Made by a program: the position numbers and the translations under genes. The notes below the pieces were generated by a model that had not been told where the DNA came from, did no database searches, and was given only the letters and a program-made list of their open reading frames with translations. A DNA stretch of 64,000 nucleotides from Planctomycetales bacterium ZRK34 (GTDB taxonomy: Bacteria; Planctomycetota; Phycisphaerae; Phycisphaerales; Zrk34): assembly GCA_014873095.1 (NCBI GenBank), contig CP050848.1:3593850-3657849 (forward strand), read 5' to 3'. Below, piece after piece: positions 10,315 through 19,993 of this stretch (positions are counted from its first letter, which is position 1; every line of letters starts with the position of its first letter).

Positions 10315-10455
10315 ACCACCACGGCGCCTGTCAGGCTGAAATTCCAGCGCGGGTCAGAGCGTTGAAGCTGTATGTCAAACCTGGCAGGGCCGGGCTGCCT
10401 GGTGTTGCTGTATCCGTGTCTTGCGTCAGAGATCGAGCCAATCCATGGAGTTGTC

Positions 10456-13248
10456 ATGAACCGTCTATGCTGCCTGGTCGTGTTTTATGTACTTACTTTG
10501 GGGGGCATGGTTTACGGGGCGGAGATTCACGTTTCACCCGAGGGGTCGGATGAGAATCCAGGCACCGGGGCAGCGCCGGTCAGAACCTTGGTCAAGGCTC
10601 GCGACCTGGCCCGTGCGGCGCGGCGGGCCGAGCCGAACCACCCGATTCAGATTCTGCTGCATCCGGGGATTTACAGGGTGAGCAAGACCGTGGTCTTCAC
10701 CCGGGAGGATTCCGGCACAGCCGAGGCCCCGCTGACGATCCGGGCGTGGAAAGACCCGCAGCACCCGGATGATTGGCCCAAACTGGTCGGCGGCGTGGTC
10801 GTGGACAACTGGAGGCCGTCTGACTTCCGTACCCAAACCATGGCGGCCGATGCCGGACCGGTCTACGAAGCAGACCTCAAACCGCTGGGCGTCGACGGTA
10901 AGTTCCGGCAACTGTTTCTCGATGGAACACGACAGGTCTGGGCGCGCTATCCGAATATCGATCCGGCGCGGCCGTACTCCGGCGGGTGGGCTTATGTCGA
11001 TGGCGAGCGCATGCCCATGTACAACGATGTCGATGGCGAGCCGACCGACACGGTCGTGATGCGCGATCAGGACATGCGCCGCTGGTCACGCCCGACCGAT
11101 GGCGAGGTCTGTATCTTCCCGCGCTACAACTGGTGGAACCGCATCGAGAAGATCAAGCAGTTTGATCCAGCGTCGCGAACGATCACGCTGACGCGCGGCA
11201 TGCCCTACGCCGCCCGGCCGAAGGATCGTTACGCGGTGTTCGGCATGAAGGAGGAACTCGACGTTCCCGGCGAATGGTGCCAGGATGTCGAATCACAAAA
11301 GGTGTACTTTCTGCCGCCCCGATCGTTGGACGGCGCTGTCGTGACCGTTCCGACGGTCGATACGATTGTGCAGTTCGACAAGGCATCACATATCGTCATG
11401 CGCGGGCTCGAGTTCTCCTGTGCTGAAAAGCAGGCGATCATCCTGTCCCATTGCGAACAGGTCGTCATCGAAAAATCGCTGATTCACGATCTGGGGTATT
11501 TCTCCGGGGCGGGCATCACAATCCGCCAGGGGCATCACTGCACGGTGCGCGGATGCGATCTGTGGAACCTTGGCGGGCACGGCGTGGCGGTCTACGCCGG
11601 CGACACCGTCAAGATGGACAAGTCCAACCATGTCGTCGACAACTGTTACATCCACCACGTCGGCCAGTTCAACCGCCACGGCATCGGTCTGATGCTGCAT
11701 AGCTGCGGCGTCAAATTGTCGCACAATCTCATTCACGACATGCCACGTTGCGGCGTGTTCTACGGCGGTGTGCTCAACACCCTCGAGTACAACCGCATCC
11801 GCCACTGCAACCTCGAAATGGAAGACACCGGCCTGACCTACGGCGGCGGATGGACCGGTGGGTGGACCACCATCCGCTACAACCACTGCACCGACAGCAT
11901 CGGGTTCAACAACCACGGCAAGTTCTTCGTCTTTGCCTGGGGCATCTACCTCGACGAGTCCGGCTGCGGCTACGACGTCTACGGCAACATCGTCGAACGC
12001 TGCCAGGTCGGCGCGATGCATCTTCACAACGCCCGTGAAAACCACATCTACAACAACATCTTCGCCGAGAACGGCTGCTCCGATCCCGATCCCAAACGCT
12101 TCGGCTCAACACGCCAGATGTCACTGCAGGGCTGGACCGACGATCCCAATGGGAAATTCCTTTCCGACCGTGAGCCGAAGATGCTCAAGGCCTACAACCG
12201 GCTCGTCGAAAACCCCGAATGGAAAAAGATGCGCGGCATGTCCGTCCCGCCGAAGCAGACCATACTGCCCGACGGTACCGTGATGCGCGGCAATCGCATC
12301 GAACGCAACATCTTCTACTACCCCAAGCAACCCAAATCAGACTACATCCGCATCAGCAATTGCAACCTGCGGGCCAACACCATCGATCACAACATACTCT
12401 GGAACGGCGGCCAGCAACCGATCTACACGGGATTCAAAGGCTACAAGCAAGTCGTGTCCGACAAAACGGCGAGCATTCCGCATCGTGACTTTCCCGCCGC
12501 TGCTGACCAGCTGATCCAGCAGGACGCCAGTCAGACCGCGGCGCAAGGCTGGTACTGGTATCAGAAGCAGTTCCCGGAGATGCAATCGCAAGTCGTCGCT
12601 CTCGATGGTGGACAGCATGCTTTACGCATCACCGCGGCGCACAACCCGAAGCAAAAGTACATCCAGTACGCGGCTGTTCGATCGGAACGATTCGCCTTCG
12701 AGCCGGGCAAGGATTACCGCCTGTCGCTCAAGTTGTTACCACAGGAGGCAGGCGGTCGAATCTCCGTGCAACTGGTCAGTGAAACCAACGGCTTGTGGCG
12801 AGCCCTGGGCACGGAATATGTCAAAGTCCGCAACGGTGAACCGGCTGCATGTGAACTCGCTTTTCACTATCCGACTGAAGGTGAAAAAGACTACGACAAG
12901 CGGCTTGGCGATCTGATGATTCTGATCCAGTTTCGCTCCGAGACAGGCACGCTCGAGATCAGCGACCTGAAGTTGGAAGAGGTGTTGCCCGCGAGTGAGT
13001 GGGAAGCCTGGCAGCAGGCCGGCGGCGATGTGCATTCGGTGGTGGCGGACCCGATGTTTGTCGATGCGGAGCAGGGCGACTTCCGCCTGAAGCCGAATTC
13101 GCCCGCGTTGAAACTGGGCTTTGAACCGATCCCTTTCGACAAGATTGGACCATACGAAGACGATGCCCGCGCGACATGGCCGATCCGGGAGGCCGAAGGC
13201 GTCCGCGAACATCCCGAGTGGCTGCAGGATGTTTCGATCGACGAGTGA
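10456..13248 (+). CDS. Secreted right-handed beta-helix protein, GH141-like candidate
   Basis: This is an exported protein of 930 residues with signal peptide MNRLCCLVVFYVLTLGGMVYG; the ATG has GGAG upstream (TGGAGTTGTC). The mature start IHVSPEGSDENPGTG, then KARDLARAARR and ILLHPGIYRVSKTVVF, is the classic entry into parallel beta-helix polysaccharide enzymes (GH141/GH120/polysaccharide-lyase-like). Repeated NHxIHD/NxIxHN coils follow (IHDLGYFSGAG, CYIHHVGQFNRHGIG, NLIHDMPRCGV). A C-terminal jelly-roll-like insert precedes FRLKPNSPALKLGF, the usual end of this group. GH141 is my best guess from overall layout. The catalytic pair cannot be assigned by eye. Confidence 0.8.
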   Translation: MNRLCCLVVFYVLTLGGMVYGAEIHVSPEGSDENPGTGAAPVRTLVKARDLARAARRAEPNHPIQILLHPGIYRVSKTVVFTREDSGTAEAPLTIRAWKDPQHPDDWPKLVGGVVVDNWRPSDFRTQTMAADAGPVYEADLKPLGVDGKFRQLFLDGTRQVWARYPNIDPARPYSGGWAYVDGERMPMYNDVDGEPTDTVVMRDQDMRRWSRPTDGEVCIFPRYNWWNRIEKIKQFDPASRTITLTRGMPYAARPKDRYAVFGMKEELDVPGEWCQDVESQKVYFLPPRSLDGAVVTVPTVDTIVQFDKASHIVMRGLEFSCAEKQAIILSHCEQVVIEKSLIHDLGYFSGAGITIRQGHHCTVRGCDLWNLGGHGVAVYAGDTVKMDKSNHVVDNCYIHHVGQFNRHGIGLMLHSCGVKLSHNLIHDMPRCGVFYGGVLNTLEYNRIRHCNLEMEDTGLTYGGGWTGGWTTIRYNHCTDSIGFNNHGKFFVFAWGIYLDESGCGYDVYGNIVERCQVGAMHLHNARENHIYNNIFAENGCSDPDPKRFGSTRQMSLQGWTDDPNGKFLSDREPKMLKAYNRLVENPEWKKMRGMSVPPKQTILPDGTVMRGNRIERNIFYYPKQPKSDYIRISNCNLRANTIDHNILWNGGQQPIYTGFKGYKQVVSDKTASIPHRDFPAAADQLIQQDASQTAAQGWYWYQKQFPEMQSQVVALDGGQHALRITAAHNPKQKYIQYAAVRSERFAFEPGKDYRLSLKLLPQEAGGRISVQLVSETNGLWRALGTEYVKVRNGEPAACELAFHYPTEGEKDYDKRLGDLMILIQFRSETGTLEISDLKLEEVLPASEWEAWQQAGGDVHSVVADPMFVDAEQGDFRLKPNSPALKLGFEPIPFDKIGPYEDDARATWPIREAEGVREHPEWLQDVSIDE

Positions 13249-13290
13249 GTCTGTTCGCGGTCAGGCTAGAAGTGTCTGCCGTCATCCGTA

Positions 13291-13318
13291 GTCGAAAATA
13301 AGCGGAGTTTTTTTCGAC
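13291..13318. terminator. Hairpin in front of sigma cassette 1
   Basis: GTCGAAAA (13291-13298) pairs with TTTTCGAC (13311-13318) around a 12-base loop with a run of seven T entering the 3' arm. It lies 42 bases after the beta-helix stop and may be that gene's terminator, separating it from the sigma factor gene. The stem is short. Confidence 0.35.
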
Positions 13319-13391
13319 GGTCATGTTTATTTCAAGGATCGGCGCGTGTTATAGCTTGTAGGAAGGCTGTCTGGGATTGAGGTAAGTCGCT

Positions 13392-13904
13392 ATGGATGAA
13401 AAGCTTCTGGTTCAGACACTGCTGCGTTGCCGGTTGTCGACCATCGCCTTTTTGCGAGCGATTCTCGTCGATGCCCATCTTGCGGATGACATCTACCAGG
13501 ATGTGTCGCTGATGGCGGTGGAGAAGCGGCAGCAGTTTAACGATGCCGATCATCTGGCAGCCTGGCTGCGAACGGCCGCTCGTCATCGCGCCCTCAACGC
13601 AGTGCGCGATCGCAAGTCGCGCCCGCTGGCGCTGGATGCGGATGTCATCGAGCGGCTGGACATGCACTGGCCGAAGGCTCCGGGTTCCACCAGCGAGGTC
13701 GGCGAGGCGCTGGCTCAATGTCTTGGTGAGTTGTCCGAATACGCCCGTCGCCTGATCACGCTGCGATATGAACATGACCTCAGCGGCGACAAACTCGCCG
13801 AGGCGGTCGGGCGCAACACCAGCACCGTGGCCGTCGCTCTCTCGCGAACGCGCCGCACCCTTCACAACTGCATTCACACCCGCTTGGAACAGCTATCCAC
13901 GTGA
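13392..13904 (+). CDS. ECF sigma factor, cassette 1
   Basis: This 170-residue ECF-type sigma-70 factor should direct RNA polymerase to a small regulon. Region 2 is visible around residues 10-75 (FLRAILVDAHLADDIYQDV, then DHLAAWLRTAARHRALNAVRDR). Region 4 spans about 110-165 (LSEYARRLITLRYEHDLSGDKLAEAVGRN, a helix-turn-helix). GAGG lies just upstream of the ATG. The stop codon overlaps the GTG start of the FecR gene by four bases, so sigma and presumed anti-sigma are translationally coupled. Its natural targets would be the following PEP-CTERM, pseudopilin and esterase genes; this is inferred from position only. Confidence 0.92.
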   Translation: MDEKLLVQTLLRCRLSTIAFLRAILVDAHLADDIYQDVSLMAVEKRQQFNDADHLAAWLRTAARHRALNAVRDRKSRPLALDADVIERLDMHWPKAPGSTSEVGEALAQCLGELSEYARRLITLRYEHDLSGDKLAEAVGRNTSTVAVALSRTRRTLHNCIHTRLEQLST

Positions 13905-15430
13905 CCAATCACCCTGAACCATCATGGATCACCTCCACGCCGGACGACGATGACTGGATCGCATTGGCGCTGCGCTGTCTCAGCGGTGAGGCGACGCCGG
14001 ATGATGTGGCCTCGCTGAACCATCGTTTGCGAGACGAGCCCCGGCTGTTGTCGTTGTATGCCGCGCTGGCGATCGAAGAGCAGCACTTGCGTGAATCGCT
14101 GGCGCCGACCGCCACCGAGTCAGGGCCGGCGGGTGTGACGTCGTATTCGACGAGAACGAGTCATCGTCTGATGATTGTGAAAACCGTCCTTGCGACGGCT
14201 GCGGTGTTTGTCCTGCTGGTCGTTGCGTGGGTCATGACACAGCAGGAGCTACCTGCCCCAAAGGCCCCGTCATCGAAAGCCGCTCCCACAACCGCGGGCA
14301 TGCTGACGGATGTTGACCAGGCTGTGTTTGGCGAGTCAGCGGCGCCGATGGTGCCGGGTGGGGCGCTGCCGCCGGGCCTGATCAAACTGGCATCGGGTCG
14401 GGCACAACTGATGTTTAATTCCATGGCGGTGGTCGATCTGGTCGGGCCGTGTGAATTTGAGATGGTTGATTCGAATCGTGGACGGTTGGCCGTCGGACAC
14501 GCTGAGGTGTTTGTGCCTGAACAGGCCCGGGGTTTTTCGATCGACCTGCCGGATGGTATTCGAGTCATTGACCTGGGCACACGGTTTGAAGTGGATGTCG
14601 ACCGTGCGGGGCGTGTTGTGATTCAGGTGATTGAAGGTCGTGTGCAGGTTGTCGGCAAGGATCAACAGATGGAATTGGTCGCCTATGAAGGCGCTGTGAC
14701 CACCGCATCAGGCCAGCTCAAACGCTCCGTCATGCTCGCAAGCTGGAACAATCAACAGGTCGGCGGCGATGTGCCGAGCTTGGATGTCAAAATCGGCGCC
14801 CCGCAATGGATCAGTCAACCGACGGTGACGCTCGGTTCGGGCCTGACCATGCCCCCGGATGCTGAGCCGGGGACGTTTAACATCGAGGGCGGCGAAATCG
14901 TGCTCATCTCCGCGGCCGAGGGAACAGCCGACGATACGACCACCCTCGCCGACGCCATGGCCGACCAGCAGTACATCGAATTCGCCCTCACCGTCACGGG
15001 GCTTCGCCCCGACCAGGTGTTGCATCTTAAAAGCTTCAGCTACGCCACCTGGCGCAACCTCGCCGGCCGCCGTCATGGTTGGGCCGACAGCCAGGTCGCC
15101 GTCAGCGTCAACGACGCGCCATTCACGGTGGAGCAGGGCGTCGGCCCGGTCAACCGTGAACAGGAGTATCGCAAAGTCTACAACCGCGAAGTCTCGCTCA
15201 ATACGGTTCAAAGCATCCGCAACGGCGACACCATCAGAATCCGCATTTATGCCTGGGGCTCGGATGCCACACAAATCGATCCAACAGGCGGCAGTCGTCC
15301 CTTCCACTCCGGCACGCGCCTCGGAAACATCCACTTGTTCGGGAGTGTTCAGTCAGGCGCTTCCCCTGAAACCAAACCGTCCAATAGCACATCACACCGC
15401 ACCACCAAGTCACAGGAGAATTTGTCATGA
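13901..15430 (+). CDS. FecR-type anti-sigma protein with C-terminal beta domain, cassette 1
   Basis: This 509-residue presumed membrane anti-sigma factor starts at a GTG overlapping the sigma stop. Residues 1-85 form a helical cytoplasmic region that should hold the sigma factor (LALRCLSGEATPDDVASLNH). One membrane helix lies at about 90-112. The periplasmic FecR domain spans about 135-265 (GLIKLASGRAQLMFNSMAVVDL, GIRVIDLGTRFEVDVD, IQVIEGRVQVVG). Residues 300-485 form an extra beta-rich domain ending in NGDTIRIRIYAWGSD and RLGNIHLFGSV. This domain resembles in strand order the core of the PEP-CTERM protein encoded next (which ends in [12 protein letters not shown] and [10 protein letters not shown]). 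The FecR part is clearly paralogous to that of the 37268-38758 protein. Confidence 0.88.
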   Translation: MTNHPEPSWITSTPDDDDWIALALRCLSGEATPDDVASLNHRLRDEPRLLSLYAALAIEEQHLRESLAPTATESGPAGVTSYSTRTSHRLMIVKTVLATAAVFVLLVVAWVMTQQELPAPKAPSSKAAPTTAGMLTDVDQAVFGESAAPMVPGGALPPGLIKLASGRAQLMFNSMAVVDLVGPCEFEMVDSNRGRLAVGHAEVFVPEQARGFSIDLPDGIRVIDLGTRFEVDVDRAGRVVIQVIEGRVQVVGKDQQMELVAYEGAVTTASGQLKRSVMLASWNNQQVGGDVPSLDVKIGAPQWISQPTVTLGSGLTMPPDAEPGTFNIEGGEIVLISAAEGTADDTTTLADAMADQQYIEFALTVTGLRPDQVLHLKSFSYATWRNLAGRRHGWADSQVAVSVNDAPFTVEQGVGPVNREQEYRKVYNREVSLNTVQSIRNGDTIRIRIYAWGSDATQIDPTGGSRPFHSGTRLGNIHLFGSVQSGASPETKPSNSTSHRTTKSQENLS

Positions 15431-16215
15431 TGTTTCGTAAGCTTCAAAGCAACGTTGTCACGTTGGTCGCCGCCGCCGTTTTGCTCGTGTTGCCGTCGAT
15501 CAGTTCGGCCGCCGACCTACTGGTTGGCTGGTATGAATTCGGCACAGCCAACGGCGAGTATGAAAGCGGAGCCGGCAAATCTGCCGACGTCGGAGCAGCC
15601 GGTCTCAGCGGAACGGTCGTCGGGGGCGACGGCAACCGATCCGCATGGAGTTCGACCGATGGCTTCTTCGGCGGTTCAGCCTTTGCCACCGGCGCCGGCG
15701 ACACCGCCTCGGACGCCGGTACCCCGACCGCCAATGGCGCCATGACAGTACGGACCCTCGGCGGCGACCAGATTTTGAGCGTCACCGTGACCAATAGCAC
15801 CAGTGACAGCTACGTCTATCTCGATACGATCCTCTTTGACCTGACGAATCTTAATCGCGGCGATGTGCCCGATACGCTTACGCTTCGGTACGCTTCCGGC
15901 GACCTGAACGATGCCGACAATACGTTCATTCAATCTGCGACCAACCTGGCCGCCTCCGGCACTGCGACCGGCAACACATTCAGCGATTGGACGGACTTTG
16001 GCTGGTCATTGGCTTCGCTGACCGATTTGCGACTCAGCGTCGGAGAGTCCGCCACATTCCAGTTCATCGCGTCGGACGCCATCAACACCGGGGCTCCGCT
16101 GGGCTTGGACAACATCGCATTAACAGGAACAGTTTCGCTCGTGCCGACCCCCGCGGCCCTGCCCGCCGGACTGATGCTGATGGCGCTGGGTGCCGTTCGT
16201 CGCCGCCGCAAGTAA
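15427..16215 (+). CDS. PEP-CTERM-type sorted surface protein, cassette 1
   Basis: This is a 262-residue exported protein with a signal peptide (residues 1-28, ending SSAA). The body is rich in Thr, Ser, Asn and Gly with alternating beta strands and no cysteine. The tail is a sorting signal of the PEP-CTERM class in its [11 protein letters not shown] form: motif, hydrophobic helix, then GAVRRRRK. It should be cut and anchored by an exosortase, none of which is encoded in the window. It overlaps the FecR stop by four bases. Its C-terminal strands resemble those of the FecR extra domain. Confidence 0.88.
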   Translation: MMFRKLQSNVVTLVAAAVLLVLPSISSAADLLVGWYEFGTANGEYESGAGKSADVGAAGLSGTVVGGDGNRSAWSSTDGFFGGSAFATGAGDTASDAGTPTANGAMTVRTLGGDQILSVTVTNSTSDSYVYLDTILFDLTNLNRGDVPDTLTLRYASGDLNDADNTFIQSATNLAASGTATGNTFSDWTDFGWSLASLTDLRLSVGESATFQFIASDAINTGAPLGLDNIALTGTVSLVPTPAALPAGLMLMALGAVRRRRK

Positions 16216-16235
16216 GCAGCAGGTTCGCAATCCTC

Positions 16236-16264
16236 GAAGCCCACGGATCCAATCCGTGGGCTTC
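16236..16264. terminator. Hairpin of the GAAGCCCACGG family, 3' of PEP-CTERM gene
   Basis: A perfect 13-bp stem, GAAGCCCACGGAT (16236-16248) and ATCCGTGGGCTTC (16252-16264), closes a CCA loop. It begins 21 bases after the PEP-CTERM stop and ends 15 bases before the pseudopilin start. No T tract follows on the plus strand, so it may be a processing or stabilising element that lets downstream genes be transcribed at a lower level. Confidence 0.55.
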
Positions 16265-16279
16265 AATGAGAAAACGTTC

Positions 16280-17005
16280 ATGCGCCGATGCGCTTTCACA
16301 CTGATCGAACTGCTGGTGGTGGTCAGCATCATCGCGCTGCTGATCGCCATCCTGCTGCCTTCTTTACAGAAGGCACGCGAGCAGGCGCAACGCGTGGCCT
16401 GCATGAGCAACATGCGGCAGGTGTATTTCGGTGTGACCTACTACGCACAGGACTATCGCAACCGCCTGCCCGAACGGTCGCACACACCATATGACAGCAT
16501 CTTCACGACGCTCGGCCGCAGCGGGCAAGGCAACTTCGCCAAGGCTAACCTGGATATCGGCCAGCGTGTGCTCAACCGCTACCTGGGCATCGATATCCGA
16601 CAGGTGGCCGCGATGCCCGACGCCCAGCGGGACAAGCTTGATTTGCCCGTGGCGCATTGTCCGTCCGATGCGTCAGACTACGGTCCCTATCTGACCCGCG
16701 GCGCTTCGTATGCTCTGAACAGCCACCACGTCGGCGACACCATGTACGACGAACGTGTACTGAGTGAGATGAAAACGCCAGCCCTGTTCATCCTCTACCA
16801 TGAAATTGCCGCCTCAACTGTCAGTTTGAACAATACCGCCAGTCCGTACCACCTCAACCCCGACTATTACCACCACAGCGACGTGAACGATCCGCGCTTC
16901 AACATGCTGTTTGGCGACGGCGGCATCCGCCTGACGTTCATCGAACTCGGCCAGCGCGTGACCAACCAGTACAGCTTCGAAATCGACGACGACACCACCA
17001 ACTGA
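16280..17005 (+). CDS. Pseudopilin-like protein (prepilin N-terminal methylation), cassette 1
   Basis: This 241-residue protein starts with a type IV prepilin leader: MRRCA, then [10 protein letters not shown] and a hydrophobic helix [13 protein letters not shown]. The residue at -1 of the predicted cleavage site is Ala instead of the usual Gly. After the helix comes [17 protein letters not shown], the standard planctomycete (DUF1559-like/H-X9-DG) neck. The C-terminus has [13 protein letters not shown], equivalent to the H-X9-DG region. The longer in-frame start upstream is rejected because it would translate through the hairpin. The stop lies three bases before the esterase start. Confidence 0.92.
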   Translation: MRRCAFTLIELLVVVSIIALLIAILLPSLQKAREQAQRVACMSNMRQVYFGVTYYAQDYRNRLPERSHTPYDSIFTTLGRSGQGNFAKANLDIGQRVLNRYLGIDIRQVAAMPDAQRDKLDLPVAHCPSDASDYGPYLTRGASYALNSHHVGDTMYDERVLSEMKTPALFILYHEIAASTVSLNNTASPYHLNPDYYHHSDVNDPRFNMLFGDGGIRLTFIELGQRVTNQYSFEIDDDTTN

Positions 17006-17008
17006 TTT

Positions 17009-17881
17009 ATGACTCTTAAGTTGTTTTCTTTCGTTCTGATCGGCGCGATGATTGGCGCCCCCCACGCCAACGCGGCGGACACGATCCGTGTTTACCTGGT
17101 TGGCGGTCAATCCAATGCCGACGGGCGAGCCAGCGTGTCAAAACTGCCGACCAAGCCGATCAACCTGCGGCAGCCTCAGGCGGATATCGCGTTCTACTTT
17201 CACAACGAACGTGGCGATCACCCGCTGGATCGCCAGTGGACAACGCTCCGCCCCGGCGCCAGTGAGTCGCACCAGTTCGGCCCCGAAATCACCTTTGGGC
17301 GAACGATCGCGGATCAGGTTACTGATGAACACACCCGTATTGCCATCATCAAATACGCCAACGGCGGCACCAACTTGCACACCCAGTGGGCGGCAGGCGG
17401 TGATGACTCGACACGCGGCGATGGCCGTGAATACCGCATCTTTCAACGCACCGTGCACGATGGACTCAAATCGCTGGCGGCCAGTCATCCGGATGAACGC
17501 ATCGTGCTCGCGGGGATGATCTGGATGCAGGGCGAAGCCGACACGCACCAGCCAGCCAGTGCCGCGGCGTATGGCGAGAACATGAAGCGGTTCATCAAAG
17601 ATGTGCGAGCCACAATTGACGCCAAACTGCCGTTCGTGATCGGGCGGTTGAGTGTTCATCAGACCAAATTGCAGACTGCCGGCGTTGCAAGCGTTCGACA
17701 GGGACAATCCGATGCCGCGAACTCACTGCCGCGGACGGCTTGGATAGACACCGATTCATTCCAACTCAAAAACGATCACCTGCATTTCGATGCAACGGGC
17801 CAGCAACAATTGGGCAAAGCATTTGCCGATGCGCTGTTGCGGCTGTCATCCCCTGACAACGAGAAGGTTCAGTCTCCATGA
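17009..17881 (+). CDS. Secreted sialate O-acetylesterase-like (SASA / CE6-like) carbohydrate esterase
   Basis: This 290-residue exported esterase has a signal peptide (MTLKLFSFVLIGAMIGAPHANA). The catalytic serine block GQSN is at residues 33-36 in YLVGGQSNADGR. WMQGEAD in the middle is the conserved oxyanion/metal region of SASA proteins. The His-Asp pair lies at the end in HLHFDATGQQQLG. It probably removes acetyl groups from a polysaccharide. It follows the pseudopilin by three bases and overlaps the GH36-like gene by four (ATGA), so it belongs to the cassette 1 operon. Confidence 0.9.
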   Translation: MTLKLFSFVLIGAMIGAPHANAADTIRVYLVGGQSNADGRASVSKLPTKPINLRQPQADIAFYFHNERGDHPLDRQWTTLRPGASESHQFGPEITFGRTIADQVTDEHTRIAIIKYANGGTNLHTQWAAGGDDSTRGDGREYRIFQRTVHDGLKSLAASHPDERIVLAGMIWMQGEADTHQPASAAAYGENMKRFIKDVRATIDAKLPFVIGRLSVHQTKLQTAGVASVRQGQSDAANSLPRTAWIDTDSFQLKNDHLHFDATGQQQLGKAFADALLRLSSPDNEKVQSP

Positions 17882-19989
17882 ATGAAGTTCTATGCATTGG
17901 TCGCAAATCGCTCTGGGCTGCGATTCTGTTGGTTTGTCATCAACTGGCGATGGCAGGTAGTGATGACGCTTTAAAACTGATCGATTTGCGTGCTGGTGGC
18001 GAAGAGGGCGTGGTGACACTGCAGGGGCCGGATCCGGTGGGTGAGCCGATGACGCGATCGGTTCAGTTGCCGGCTTTTGAATCGGTGTGCTTTTTTGCAC
18101 CGGATGCCCCGGCGTTTCGATGGATCGGCGCCAGCAACCGGATGCTGCCATGGGTGGCGGGTAATGACCTGCGTCAGATATACGATCGCAAAGATGATCA
18201 GAATCCCGCTGTGCCGCCGCCGAATCGTCGCGGTCTGTTCATGCTGGCGAAGCTGGCTGGCGGCGAATATCTGGCTGTGGCGGCGCTGGCTGGTCCGCAA
18301 AGCTGCAGCTATCTGCAGATCACCAAGGACGGAAAGTTGATCGCTGGATATTCGACCTCGGGAACTGAACGGCCACAACAGGGGCCGATTCCGTTACTGG
18401 CATGGGCTCGACACGATGATGTGTATGCGGCGTGCGCGGCGGTGTGGCGACAGGCGGTGACGCTGCCCATCTCACAGGGGCGGGTGCGACTGCGCGGTGA
18501 AAAGGCATATCCCGAAGTATTCAAGTATCTGGGATGGTGCTCGTGGGAGCAGTTTCACGGCGGGATCAACCAACGCGTGCTGGTTGGTGTGGCCGACGAG
18601 ATTGATCAGTCGGATGTGCCGGTGCGCTGGTTGCTGGTCGACGATGGCCATCAGACCCAGCACGACCGATCGATCGTGAGCCTTCAGCCGAATCGCGGGA
18701 AGTTTCCCGAAGGCTGGGGCCCGCTGTTGAGCAAACGACGTCCCGATGGCATCCGCTGGATGGGCATCTGGCACTGCTTGTTGGGGCATTGGAATGACAT
18801 CGCAGCCGATCACACCATGCGCGAGTTGGATCCGTACCTGACACCGCGATCGGACAAGCCCGGCGCGCCGCTGGTGCCGAAGGTGGACGCCGAAGCATCG
18901 CGGGCTTTTTACGATGCATTTATCGGCAGCGTGGCGGAGACTGGTTTTGACTTCATGAAAATCGACAACATGTCGCGCGCCACGCTCGACTATCAGGCCA
19001 TGCCCAACGCCGCTCGGGCCGAGTGGTTCAACACCCACGCGCTGGACATCGCATCAGACCGTCACCAACTGCCGTTCATCGCCTGCAGTTCGCAGAACAC
19101 GATCTGCCTGCTGAACACCTGGCATTGCGCCGTCATGCGCTGCAGCATCGACTATCGACGTGACGCCATTGTGACCGCCAAGTCGCACGTGTTTCAGTCA
19201 TTCGCCAACACGCTGTGGATTGGGCAGACCCTCTGGCCCGATCACGATATGTTTCACTCGTCCGACGCCTCCAGCGGTGAACTGATGGCCGTGACCAAGG
19301 CCTTGTCCGGCGGGCCGGTGTATCTGTCCGATCGGCCGGGTGAGTTCCGCGAAGATTTCATCATGCCGTTGTGTTATGCCGATGGCTTGCTGCTGCGGCC
19401 CGAAGCGCCCGGTGTGCCGCTACCGGATAGCGCCTTGCAGGACGCTTTGAACGATGCGACATCCGCTTATCAGGTGGTCGCTCCGCTGGCGCATGGTGCA
19501 GTGGCGATCGCGGGATTCAACTTGGTGCATCCGACGCCCAGTCAGGCTGTTCGCGGGCATATCGATGCTTCCGACTACGACTGCGCCGATGGTTTGATGC
19601 AGCCGCGACCTGACACGTTGGCCAGTGACCGCGAAGGTCTGGTCGTGTACGACTGGCGAAACGGCCGAGGTGGTAAACTCACGGATGATGGTGTCGACTA
19701 CACCATCGAGGGATTTGATTACCAACTGTTTCTGGTCTGCCCGATCCGACATGGCTGGACGGTTGTCGGGCGCGTGGACAAGTATCTATCGCCGGTCGCC
19801 GTGCAGCGCATCGATTGCCGGAATGACACGTTGACGCTGACGCTTCATGAAGCCGGTCCATTGGTCGTCTACAGCGAACACGGACCGGTGCGCTGTGATG
19901 CAGCGAAATTCAAATCGATCGGCAATGGGCTGTGGCGGGCGGATATTCTGCAGGGCGATGGACCGGTGACGCTGCGAATCACCCGCTGA
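17878..19989 (+). CDS. GH36 / raffinose-synthase (Sip1)-like alpha-galactosidase family protein
   Basis: This 703-residue exported enzyme (signal peptide about residues 1-26) belongs to the Sip1/raffinose synthase branch of GH36. Diagnostic stretches are YLGWCSWEQF, VRWLLVDDGHQ, WMGIWHCLLGHW, and FDFMKIDN with the nucleophile Asp363. RCSIDY follows with the likely acid/base Asp425. In bacteria such proteins usually hydrolyse alpha-galactosides rather than make raffinose; the substrate is not known here. It ends the sigma-FecR-PEP-CTERM-pseudopilin-esterase operon and meets the convergent sulfatase gene with a four-base gap. Confidence 0.93.
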   Translation: MNEVLCIGRKSLWAAILLVCHQLAMAGSDDALKLIDLRAGGEEGVVTLQGPDPVGEPMTRSVQLPAFESVCFFAPDAPAFRWIGASNRMLPWVAGNDLRQIYDRKDDQNPAVPPPNRRGLFMLAKLAGGEYLAVAALAGPQSCSYLQITKDGKLIAGYSTSGTERPQQGPIPLLAWARHDDVYAACAAVWRQAVTLPISQGRVRLRGEKAYPEVFKYLGWCSWEQFHGGINQRVLVGVADEIDQSDVPVRWLLVDDGHQTQHDRSIVSLQPNRGKFPEGWGPLLSKRRPDGIRWMGIWHCLLGHWNDIAADHTMRELDPYLTPRSDKPGAPLVPKVDAEASRAFYDAFIGSVAETGFDFMKIDNMSRATLDYQAMPNAARAEWFNTHALDIASDRHQLPFIACSSQNTICLLNTWHCAVMRCSIDYRRDAIVTAKSHVFQSFANTLWIGQTLWPDHDMFHSSDASSGELMAVTKALSGGPVYLSDRPGEFREDFIMPLCYADGLLLRPEAPGVPLPDSALQDALNDATSAYQVVAPLAHGAVAIAGFNLVHPTPSQAVRGHIDASDYDCADGLMQPRPDTLASDREGLVVYDWRNGRGGKLTDDGVDYTIEGFDYQLFLVCPIRHGWTVVGRVDKYLSPVAVQRIDCRNDTLTLTLHEAGPLVVYSEHGPVRCDAAKFKSIGNGLWRADILQGDGPVTLRITR

Positions 19990-19993
19990 TCTG

